From Scheffersomyces stipitis CBS 6054 (lineage: Eukaryota > Ascomycota > Pichiomycetes > Serinales > Debaryomycetaceae): DNA of 64,000 bases. Position numbers and translations under genes: made by a program. The notes below the pieces were generated by a model. It saw nothing but the letters and a program-made list of their open reading frames with translations, was not told where the DNA came from and did no database searches. Shown piece after piece: positions 50,097 to 58,936 of this stretch (positions are counted from its first letter, which is position 1; the number at the start of each line of letters is the position of its first letter). The stretch covers positions 682,001 through 746,000 of the forward strand of contig NC_009068.1 of NCBI RefSeq assembly GCF_000209165.1. The letters are read 5' to 3'.

Positions 50097-51971
50097 ATGA
50101 ACGTGTGGAGAACTGCTGCTCATTGTTTCAAACCTCTGTTACTTACCAGACCGTTCACCATGTCAACCTCCGTCCACGCTATCACCGACGGTTTGTCCAA
50201 ATTGGGCTTGCAACAGCCCTCGGCCATTGAAGCCTCAACTCCAGACTACAACATCATCGATGTCTTCAGAAACTACATCACCAACGAATTGCACAGAGTC
50301 TCCGACGTTGACCAAGAGATCATTTTCTCTGCCTTGGACTCTCCAAATACTTTGGACAAGGGAGACTTGATCGTTCCCGTTCCCAGATTGAGATTAAAGG
50401 GTGTCAATCCAAAGGATAAGGCTGTAGAATGGTCCGAGAAGTTCGAGAAGGGAAAGTTTCTTTCCGAAGTTAAAGCAGAGGGCCCTTTCTTGCAATTCTT
50501 CTTCAACAAGACTTTGTTGTACAACTTGGTTATCGGCGATGCCTTAGCTAGAAAGACCGAATATGGTGCTTTACCTCTTGGCTTGAACAAGAAAGTCATT
50601 GTTGAATTCTCATCTCCCAACATCGCTAAGCCTTTCCATGCTGGCCATTTGAGATCTACCATTATCGGTGGATTCTTATCCAACTTGTATGAGAAAGCCG
50701 GCTGGAACGTTACCAGAATCAATTACTTGGGAGACTGGGGAAAACAGTTTGGTTTGTTGGCCGTAGGCTTTGAGAGGTACGGCTCTGAAGAGAAGTTGGC
50801 TTCGGACCCTATCAACCACTTGTTTGAGGTGTATGTCAAGATTAATCAAGACATCACTGCTGAAGGTGAAACCTCGCCTACAAATGAAGCTGCCAGACTC
50901 TACTTCAAGAAGATGGAAGATGGTGACGAAGAAGCTTTGAAGATCTGGAAGAGATTCAGAGAGTTGTCCATTGAAAAGTACATAGATACGTATGCTCGTC
51001 TTAACATCCACTATGACGTCTACTCTGGTGAGTCGCAAGTTCCTAAGGAATTAATGAAGATGGCCACTAAAATCTTTGAAGAAAAAGGTTTGATTCACGA
51101 AGACAGAGGAGCTAAGCTTATTGACTTGACCAAGTTCAACAAGAAATTAGGTAAAACATTGGTCGAAAAGTCTGACGGTACCTCTTTGTACCTTACCCGT
51201 GACGTTGGTGAAGCCATGAAGCGTTACAACACCTACAAGTTCGATAAGATGATTTATGTGATTGCCTCGCAACAAGATTTACATTGTGCTCAATTCTTTG
51301 AAGTGTTGAAGCAGATGGGCTTTGAATGGGTCAAGAACATGGAACATGTTAACTTCGGTATGGTATTAGGTATGTCTACCAGAAAGGGTACGGTTGTCTT
51401 TTTGGACAACATCTTGGAAGAAACCAAGGAAAAGATGCACGAAGTCATGAAGGCCAACGAGGCCAAATATGCTCAAATCGAAGACCCCGACAAGATAGCC
51501 GACTTGGTTGGTATCTCGGCCGTGATGATCCAGGACATGCAAGCTAAGCGTATAAATAACTACGAGTTTAAGTGGGACAGAATGACATCATTCGAAGGTG
51601 ACACTGGTCCATACTTGCAATATGCTCACTCTCGTTTGAGCTCAGTGCAAAGAAAGTCTGGCTACACTGAAGAAGACTTGGCTACTGCAAACTACGACTT
51701 GTTGGTAGAACCATGTGCAGCCAACTTGATCAGAACCTTGGCTCAGTACCCTGACACTATCAAGAAGGCATTGAAGACACACGAGCCTTCCACCATCGTC
51801 ACCTACTTGTTCAACTTGACCCATATTGTATCTCAATGTTATGACATCTTGTGGGTTGCTGGCCAGGAAAAGGAATTGGCCGTCGCCAGATTGGCCTTGT
51901 ACGCCAGTGCCAAGCAGGTGTTGTACAACGGTATGACGTTGTTGGGCTTGACTCCCGTAGACAGAATGTGA
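50097..51971 (+). CDS. RRS1: Arginyl-tRNA synthetase, probably cytosolic and mitochondrial forms
   Basis: Class I ArgRS, 624 aa from ATG 50097 and 603 aa from ATG 50160. The 21-residue extension from the first ATG (MNVWRTAAHCFKPLLLTRPF) is basic, lacks acidic residues and looks like a mitochondrial presequence. The first ATG has a weak context (T at -3), the second a strong one (A at -3), which suits leaky scanning. The core has the HIGH-type motif (FHAGHLRSTIIGGF), the KMSK-equivalent MSTRKGTVVFL, the RDVGEAMKRY region, and the DALR anticodon domain ending LLGLTPVDRM. S. cerevisiae uses two genes (RRS1, MSR1). The frame extends upstream to 49959 without an ATG. Confidence 0.96.
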   Translation: MNVWRTAAHCFKPLLLTRPFTMSTSVHAITDGLSKLGLQQPSAIEASTPDYNIIDVFRNYITNELHRVSDVDQEIIFSALDSPNTLDKGDLIVPVPRLRLKGVNPKDKAVEWSEKFEKGKFLSEVKAEGPFLQFFFNKTLLYNLVIGDALARKTEYGALPLGLNKKVIVEFSSPNIAKPFHAGHLRSTIIGGFLSNLYEKAGWNVTRINYLGDWGKQFGLLAVGFERYGSEEKLASDPINHLFEVYVKINQDITAEGETSPTNEAARLYFKKMEDGDEEALKIWKRFRELSIEKYIDTYARLNIHYDVYSGESQVPKELMKMATKIFEEKGLIHEDRGAKLIDLTKFNKKLGKTLVEKSDGTSLYLTRDVGEAMKRYNTYKFDKMIYVIASQQDLHCAQFFEVLKQMGFEWVKNMEHVNFGMVLGMSTRKGTVVFLDNILEETKEKMHEVMKANEAKYAQIEDPDKIADLVGISAVMIQDMQAKRINNYEFKWDRMTSFEGDTGPYLQYAHSRLSSVQRKSGYTEEDLATANYDLLVEPCAANLIRTLAQYPDTIKKALKTHEPSTIVTYLFNLTHIVSQCYDILWVAGQEKELAVARLALYASAKQVLYNGMTLLGLTPVDRM

Positions 51972-52680
51972 GATCTCATAGATACGATTATAAAGCTCAT
52001 ATATATAATACAATTCTGTTCATACTGAATTATACCATTGTACTGAAACGGATAAACACCGAAAAATCTATGAAGTAGTACAATATTTTATATACTGAAG
52101 TAGGTAACACCTGCCGATTTACTGATATATTAATTTTATTGATTTCTGAAAAGATACTCTTATTTTTTTTATTAATTTAGTCAAAGTTGAAAAGTACAAA
52201 TTAATGGTGTTTTAATAATAAACAACTTTTTCTGATTTAATTCCACGGCAGTCATACAATGATAGAAAGCTCATTTTCAATTCTGACTACTGGCACCTCT
52301 GCAGACTTCATCTATCTGCTATTGCTTATGTAAGGAGATGCAAATATGCACTGTGAGGGCACCGGTACCACCTACAATAAGTAGTTTTACGTCCAGAAGA
52401 ATTCTATTAGTAATAACCAAGAAACACATTCCTTTACGTCACCGTCTGGACGTCTCGTTCGTCGGATATCCGCAATATACCCGTTTTCACCAGTTTGTCA
52501 TCTTCTCCAAACCAACAGAATCTGAAAAATCAGGGGAAGAATGAGGTCATTGTGCAGGCCGGCTCCGACGGTCCACAGCCAATGAAATTGAATAATATAT
52601 CAATGAGGGTAAGCCAGAAACGTTTATAGATTCAGTTAATAGATAGCTATTTGCTGATACCAATTGTTTCATTAGATACA
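51972..52680. other. Intergenic, RRS1 to SOD2
   Basis: 709 bp, AT-rich near the RRS1 end, then a G+C-richer block (about 52550-52575, with ccggctccgacgg) within 130 bp of the SOD2 ATG. No gene is supported. Confidence 0.5.
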
Positions 52681-53364
52681 ATGCTTTCTACCGTCAAGAC
52701 CTCTGCTCGTTCTTTGAGAAATGCCCGTTCCGTAGCCTCTGTTATTGGAGCTGTGAGAACTAAGGTATCGTTGCCCGATTTGGATTGGGACTACGGAGCC
52801 TTGGAGCCTCACATTTCCGGTCAGATTAACGAACTCCACTACACCAAACACCACCAGACTTATGTCAACGGCTACAACCAGGCCATTGAGCAACACGCCG
52901 AAGCCAAAGCTAAGGGCGAAGTTAAGAAAACCGTTGAATTACAAAAGGCTATCAACTTCCATGGTGGAGGCTACACCAACCACTGCTTGTTCTGGAAGAA
53001 CTTGGCTCCTGAAAAGCAGGGAGGAGGTGTACCTCCTGCTGATGAGTCTGACTTTGCCAAGAGAATTGCCTTACAGTACGGATCTCTTGACAACTTGAAG
53101 GCTGTCACCAATGCCAAGTTGGCCGGTATCCAGGGCTCGGGTTGGGCTTTCATCGTAAAGAACAAGGAAAACGGTGGTGCTTTGGATGTCGTCACCACTG
53201 CTAACCAGGACACTGTACTTGGTCCATTGGTGCCATTGGTCGCCATTGATGCTTGGGAACATGCCTACTACTTGCAGTACCAGAACGTCAAGGTCGATTA
53301 CTTCAAGGCCATCTGGAACGTTATTAACTGGAAGGAAGCCGAGAAGAGATACTTGGTTAATTAG
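52681..53364 (+). CDS. SOD2: Manganese superoxide dismutase, mitochondrial
   Basis: The 227-aa product starts at ATG 52681; the frame extends upstream only to non-ATG codons. A basic, Ser/Arg-rich presequence (MLSTVKTSARSLRNARSVAS) precedes the mature start VSLPDLDWDYGALEPHISG. Metal ligands are visible: His in NELHYTKHHQTYV, His in GGGYTNHCLFW, and Asp and His in DAWEHAYYLQY. It also has GSGWAFIV. The protein converts matrix superoxide to hydrogen peroxide. Residues around GGGVPP and the Mn-type Gly pattern favour Mn over Fe. Codon bias is strong, in keeping with high expression. Confidence 0.98.
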   Translation: MLSTVKTSARSLRNARSVASVIGAVRTKVSLPDLDWDYGALEPHISGQINELHYTKHHQTYVNGYNQAIEQHAEAKAKGEVKKTVELQKAINFHGGGYTNHCLFWKNLAPEKQGGGVPPADESDFAKRIALQYGSLDNLKAVTNAKLAGIQGSGWAFIVKNKENGGALDVVTTANQDTVLGPLVPLVAIDAWEHAYYLQYQNVKVDYFKAIWNVINWKEAEKRYLVN

Positions 53365-53724
53365 GTACGCAAATGAGTTATTGCTTGCGATTGTCCTTCA
53401 TTTGTGAGCTGATTTCCTGTCGTTTAGTTAATTGCTATGTATGTTATTTGCCGATTGAATTGTTCGTATCGTTTGAAGTGTGGAGTAGTTCGTAATTAAT
53501 TGTAGTATTGGTTTTTCGTACTTGATGGAATGTAATGATTGTCGATCAATTATTGTTTTCATGTCAAAAAATCAATTTGTAGCAGCCAATCCATGCTCAC
53601 GTCAACTGTTCGTACCTGTTGACTCACTTGCCTGAGCAATTGAACGATGCTAAGTATCCTGCGTGCGCTCTCGACATTCTGTTAAGCAATTTAGCCTGAT
53701 GCAACAGCTCGTATTTGAAGTATG

Positions 53725-53747
53725 ATTCTCCGGATTCCTCGGAGAAT
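53725..53747. repeat. Inverted repeat attctccg-N7-cggagaat
   Basis: Perfect 8-bp arms (53725-53732 and 53740-53747), 361 bp after the SOD2 stop. It has the same TTCTCCG/CGGAGAA arms as the repeat at 10000-10028 but a 7-nt spacer. Confidence 0.8.
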
Positions 53748-54164
53748 GTAGGCTGCATATTCTTAGTGTAGATCTTAGTCAGAAATCTGTATATATCCAC
53801 ATTGTCTGTTCCATCTCTACAGATCTACGGATCATTCAACACTCGTCGACCAGGTCATACTCCTGTCTCTCTTTCGCTGGTTATTGCACAGCAACTGACA
53901 GGTGTTGTTGAGTTGTATCAATGTGGTGATAATAATACTACAGGATATATAATATACATTGTTTAGAACCAACAAATAACCTCAAATGGGACACATATAT
54001 GGCTCACCCAGTAGGTGCTGGTAGGGTCTTCCAATAATATTTGTGCTAACTGAGTGTAGCAGGATCCTATTTTAAAATATTAGTTTTTATTTTTATCAAG
54101 GAGGGAAGGAGACGCTGCCGGCCGTAATAATAATTTTGATAGGAAAATAGACTATGAAAGCTTA

Positions 54165-54662
54165 ATGGGCATTCGAAAACTCGTTTCCACATGCGAGTCA
54201 CTTTTCCGTTGTGTATTTTCCTCATTCTGGTACTTGCAACACTTTAGAGTTTACAAACGACTTGTGATTGAACAGATAAAAAAATCGGACGACCACCTCG
54301 TCCTGCTGGGCAGTGCCATGACTTCTAAGAGATTTATGGGGGACGTTGAGCGTCAAGAAGTAAAATACTTTCGAAATAAATACGTTTACGTAGCAAGAAA
54401 TAATTTATTAGCCGTGATCGCTTACACAAAAAGACATGGCAGGTGCCTAATCATGATCCTTGGTTACTTATCCGTGCTTACTGTTGACTTATTCTGGGGG
54501 TTTCCGTGGAAGTATATACATTGCCTGTCCGGGATGTACATTCTCCTGTCTATTTTTCAGCTCACTGTGCGTCTCCCCACAGGTAGTCTCCATATTTTCG
54601 CCCTTCACAAACACATCCAGGTTACTGGGTTCATCTTCGTCATCCTCTTGATTCTTAGGTGA
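54165..54662 (+). CDS. Hypothetical membrane protein (uncertain)
   Basis: 165 codons from an ATG. The product has a basic N-terminal half and two or three hydrophobic segments near the C-terminus (CLIMILGYLSVLTVDLFWGF, MYILLSIFQLTV, GFIFVILLIL). No family is recognised. The length is unusual for chance but not decisive. It could be a fast-evolving lineage-specific gene or a relic. Confidence 0.3.
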   Translation: MGIRKLVSTCESLFRCVFSSFWYLQHFRVYKRLVIEQIKKSDDHLVLLGSAMTSKRFMGDVERQEVKYFRNKYVYVARNNLLAVIAYTKRHGRCLIMILGYLSVLTVDLFWGFPWKYIHCLSGMYILLSIFQLTVRLPTGSLHIFALHKHIQVTGFIFVILLILR

Positions 54663-57175
54663 TGATTACTATACCGGAGCACAAAAAATTATCGTCATTT
54701 TAGACCCCTTAGTTTAGAAGATCAGATCAACCATAACTAAATCTAGCTAACAAAGATTTACCTACAAAGCCAACATGTGACAATAACAGCCCAACAGATC
54801 ACTGCCTAAATGCACATGGAAAGTGTTACATTATTTGCGACGAATAATTCACGAGCACCACAGCAGCATCCTTCCTAGATTGTTTTGCAAAATAAATGCA
54901 ACTATAGGCGACCATTATTCCCACTTCGTATGGCATTGTGATAATACAAACATTGTCCTGGCTAGGTTCATAATGCTCTCATAGTAGAGGTTTGTACCGT
55001 TATCGGCTAACTACTTGCAAAGTTAAGTGGTGCAACTTTTTCGCAACATTACGTGGCTAAACTTGCCATTGAAAGAAGACACTATAAACTTTTATAAACT
55101 TTTCTAAACTAGTTCAACGGGCCCTATAACTGGCTAGAAACCTTATTATCATTGGAGAGATAAGAATCACGTAGAATGCAAGTAGTCACTCTAAGTCTTG
55201 TAAATATTATCACGTTTTGATTACATTGATAAAAAAATATACACCTCCCATAGCAACCTCTCGTTGCCTACCTACAAGTTACATTCTGCCATGGATATGT
55301 AGCGCAGCTCTGGGAAGTTTCGGAGAGAACAAATTTTGGCTCTGGGCTTTCTGCAGCGCAAGCTTATTTATTTGATGCAACTCTAGAAGCAGTAATAATA
55401 ATATATTATATCCTTTTGGAAAAAATCAACTCCCACCCCTCATTTTATTAACTCCTATTGCTAATACTGGATCTACTGCGATAGATGCCCGCCATGGCCT
55501 GTACATTACTGTGCCAACCGTTCCGCCAATAAAAATATCCCTCTGCCTACGAGCACTGGCTTTATTGAATGATAAATCCTAGCTGCCCACAATTATTTTT
55601 TGAGAAACAGCGTTCGGCGTTTTGAACAGGAGGGTTAGTATGGGTCCAATCTTGAAGATCTTTGGCCCTAGCAATTTTTCTTAAATGTTGCAATGCAATG
55701 TAACAGGGTTACGAAGAATGACGTAACCAGATGGAGTATGGCTGGAAAAAAAAAGTATTGGCAAATGGGAGCGAAACGGTCGCCCAACCTTTGATTTTTA
55801 CAGATAAGTCAGACCGTCTGATGCGCAGCTGATGCTAGATTAGGAAATGAGAAGGTCTTCCCAAGCCGTAACGAGAAATAGAGATTCGTGAGAAAAAAAT
55901 GCCCTAAACGCCTGTTACTAATTAAGGTATATTCCAGCAAAATATCCCTAAAATAAGCTAATTATATTATTTGTAAAGAATCACGAGGAACTGGACAACA
56001 ATGGCCGAGCTCGAGTGTCTGTGAACAGAAGGAGTCGAAATGCAGTAACTTTCGATGCTACATCCTGCACTACGTATGATTAGGGATTTGCGGCCCGTGG
56101 CAGCTGTGTCGGAAATATCACGGCAGCTGGGATCACGACGCAAAACTTTAAGTCAAGTCGCAAGGTTTCATTGGCCGTGGCAATGTAAGGGTTTTTGTGG
56201 AAGTTAACCTGGAGGTCCGGTGGTAAATTGGACTCTTCATGTGAATACGGCTTTGTATCAGCTTGCTTCGCCGGGTTTTCCACGCGTCGTGCAGTAAATC
56301 AACGAAGCCATGGCTGTGACATTTGAAATCCATGTATCTCCATCAAAATGCACAAGGAGGGGACAGCAAGTTTGTAAGGTAGTTGCAAATAATAATCACC
56401 ATGCAAAAGCTTCCATGTTCAAATAGAAAAAGTCACATCCTGGCAATAGAAAATTATTCATTGTGCTCCAATTATTTTTGACGCCCTCGCCATTTTAGTT
56501 TTCGTACTTGCTACTCCCTATGGCTAAGTATGCCAAGTTGTTCTATTTGGAAGGACCCTGTATATTGAAAAAGTGCCAGAAAAAGTTTCAATAGCATAAT
56601 TAGGAAATAATACTTGCAAAATAAGCTTTAGTGCATGAACATGAACAATTTGGAAACTTTCAGATAGCCCTTCACTAGATAAGAGTTACCTCGAATATGC
56701 TCGTCTCCTCAGTTGGGCATTGACGAGAGAAATTCCTTCCATGACCCTATTGAGAATACGAAAAGTGGCGTCCTCAATTTGCAGGTGAATCTCGTAAACT
56801 ACAGCTCTAGAAGAATTATTGTGCATAATTTCTGTTCTTGACACTGTAGTGTAATCCTTGGGGTGTGGGTTTCATGCATTAGAGGTTGGATCGTAACTAT
56901 TCATGTGTGAAATGATTGACAGCGCTAATCAATGATCTGGGTGAAATCAACCGTGTTGATAAGTGACGAAAAAATGAATTAATCAACTAAATATGGCTAG
57001 AACTGAATAGTAGAATGCTAAAAAAAAATAGAAAAACCTGTGGCAGGGTCCGTAACTATATCATTTTTGTAACAGTAGATCCCATTGGCAGTGTTACATT
57101 TATCGTTTTACAGTGCGTAATTGATTTACTTTCAAATAAATATGTATAGATTTAATTAACCAGTGCTGAGCTGGT

Positions 57176-58936
57176 CTAGAAATCGAGATGGGCGTCGCTC
57201 AGCGGTATTTCTGTATAGTAACTTTGTAAAGCTCTTTTTAAGGCTGGAACCAATTTGTCCCATCTCAAGATTCTCACTTCCTTGTCAAAACCTCTTGGCT
57301 TTCTGATTTCGTAGCCCATGATTCTTTTGGCAAGTTCTACTCTGAAATCTTGATTGGTTGGTTGTTGTGTGTTGGACAGCTGTTGGCTGGCATTAGAAAA
57401 TGACGAGTCGTTCATTCTCGACGAGATTGGTTTCTTTGACCAGAATGGAACCAAATTCGATCTTACTCTACCTCTTTCTCTTCTCTTTTCAGCGGGGTCT
57501 TTCAACTGAGTGCCGATCAACAATTCGACAATTTCCACTACTTCCACAGATGTAATGTAGTACTGATAGGTTTCACCGTCAGCTTCACTCTTAACAAAAC
57601 TCTTGGGCGACGAGCCTGACTTGTTACCTTCATCATCACTGCTTTGCGAATCGTAGTACTCATCATTAACCTTGACATTGCACTCCAAACATGACACTTC
57701 CACCACATCAGCATTAGGAGGAGGAGGTAAAGTGATGGGATTTTCGTTGGCACTACCGACGATGGAGAAGTTAGCAATCAACTTGGGACCGTTCTGTATT
57801 CTTTCTATCCTGATGATTCTTCTTCTGTCATCCTTCTCGGTGGGCGACCACTGAGGGTAGCAGATATCTTCGACTGTAGCACCGACCAAGTTGAGCTCAA
57901 CTGGCAAGAAAACAGCGTCGCTATCGAGAGATAACTTGGGTGGGCGCGTTGTGCTGCCTCCAGCACTAACTCCTCTGATGACTCTGTATCTCTTTTTCAA
58001 AGAAAGATCGTGGCCGAGGGCATGGTGGTGGATTGGTGACTCGTGCTTGATTTGAGCTGAGGCAGATAATAATGCTGGGGCAGATGCAGTGTGGCTCATG
58101 GACGTCATGGCCTGTTGTTGGTAGTAGTCGTTGGGGTGTTGGCTGGTGGAATGAGGACTGTAGCTAAGGCTCTCAAACGTCGAGCTGGTGGCCGAGTTGG
58201 GTGGCTGATGCTGTTGAAGGTGTTGCTGTTGCTGGAGATGTTGTTGTTGTTGGTGTTGTTGGGTGGCCAAGTCAAAGCTGACCATGGAGTCCGATACTTG
58301 GTTGAATGGTTGTGGGGATGCATAGTAGTTGCCAGGGGCAGCTTTATTGAGATTGTAAGGGTTGGAGTTGTCGAAGAAGTTCATTGACGATGAGTTGAGC
58401 ATCGTGTTATCGTTGGCAGCACCAAGTTGAGGGTTGGAAGGGGTGTTGGAGGAGGTGAGAATATCGTACTCACCGTTGTTGAACATCTTGTTGTTGAACA
58501 TGTTGTTGGTGTTGAAAGAGTAAAACGATTGTGGTGTGTTCTGCTGGTTCATCATCATTGACTGTTGCACAGGTAAACTGACTCCATAGTTCATGTATGA
58601 GTGGCCAGCATTCATACTGAAGTTGTTCAAGTTGGAGCCTGCCAAGGAGCCATGGAGACCTGGGGTAGAAGCAGCCTGTCCCATGGCATTGATAGGCACC
58701 GACGATGCATGAGTGGTAGTATTAAGAGTAGCTTGGTTGTGCGACGTGGAGTTGGGAGAGTTTGCGATGATGTAAGACGACTGCAGTTCATCAAAGGTAG
58801 TAGCCTCATCCAACAAGTAATTGCCAGTGGACGAAGGTATTAATGGGAACTCATTGAATTGGTTGGAGTCGGAAGTCGGGTCGAGCATATCAAAGCGATT
58901 GGTATGGATGACACTTGGCGATGATGATGAGAACAT
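57176..58936 (-). CDS. Medusa (MedA)-like putative transcriptional regulator
   Basis: 586 aa from ATG 58936; the frame runs upstream only to a TTG. The N-terminal half is low-complexity, rich in Asn, Ser, Gln and Met, with a Gln/His tract (about residues 225-250). The conserved C-terminal part (about 320-580) has RRRIIRIERIQNGPKLIANF, a CLECNV block and YYITSVEVVEIVELLIG. It continues with GRVRSNLVPFWSKKPISSR, IMGYEIRKPRGFDKEVRILR and WDKLVPALKRALQSYY. Its block order matches, from memory, the domain of filamentous-fungal Medusa/Ren1 developmental regulators. This assignment is moderate; DNA binding is inferred. A possible acceptor site (ctctcag) just before the ATG might mean a leader intron. 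Confidence 0.65.
   Translation of the reverse strand: MFSSSSPSVIHTNRFDMLDPTSDSNQFNEFPLIPSSTGNYLLDEATTFDELQSSYIIANSPNSTSHNQATLNTTTHASSVPINAMGQAASTPGLHGSLAGSNLNNFSMNAGHSYMNYGVSLPVQQSMMMNQQNTPQSFYSFNTNNMFNNKMFNNGEYDILTSSNTPSNPQLGAANDNTMLNSSSMNFFDNSNPYNLNKAAPGNYYASPQPFNQVSDSMVSFDLATQQHQQQQHLQQQQHLQQHQPPNSATSSTFESLSYSPHSTSQHPNDYYQQQAMTSMSHTASAPALLSASAQIKHESPIHHHALGHDLSLKKRYRVIRGVSAGGSTTRPPKLSLDSDAVFLPVELNLVGATVEDICYPQWSPTEKDDRRRIIRIERIQNGPKLIANFSIVGSANENPITLPPPPNADVVEVSCLECNVKVNDEYYDSQSSDDEGNKSGSSPKSFVKSEADGETYQYYITSVEVVEIVELLIGTQLKDPAEKRRERGRVRSNLVPFWSKKPISSRMNDSSFSNASQQLSNTQQPTNQDFRVELAKRIMGYEIRKPRGFDKEVRILRWDKLVPALKRALQSYYTEIPLSDAHLDF
58205..58262. repeat. CAA/CAG-type repeat (poly-Gln/His) in Medusa-like gene
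   Basis: Plus-strand ttg/ctg triplets encode interrupted Gln and His on the coding strand. This is a likely variable tract in the regulator's low-complexity half. Confidence 0.85.

Larger units (their letters stand above)
53365..57175. other. 3.8-kb gene-poor gap, SOD2 to Medusa-like gene
   Basis: Apart from one uncertain ORF (54165-54662) nothing coding is supported. It contains an inverted repeat (53725-53747) and AT-rich tracts. No LTR pair, tRNA or transposon protein was recognised. Both flanking genes have their 3' ends here, which makes the length surprising. Confidence 0.55.

Noticed and set aside
53900..54080. Possible LTR/primer-binding-like stretch starting tgttgttgag
   Set aside because: No second copy, no target-site duplication and no retrotransposon protein nearby.
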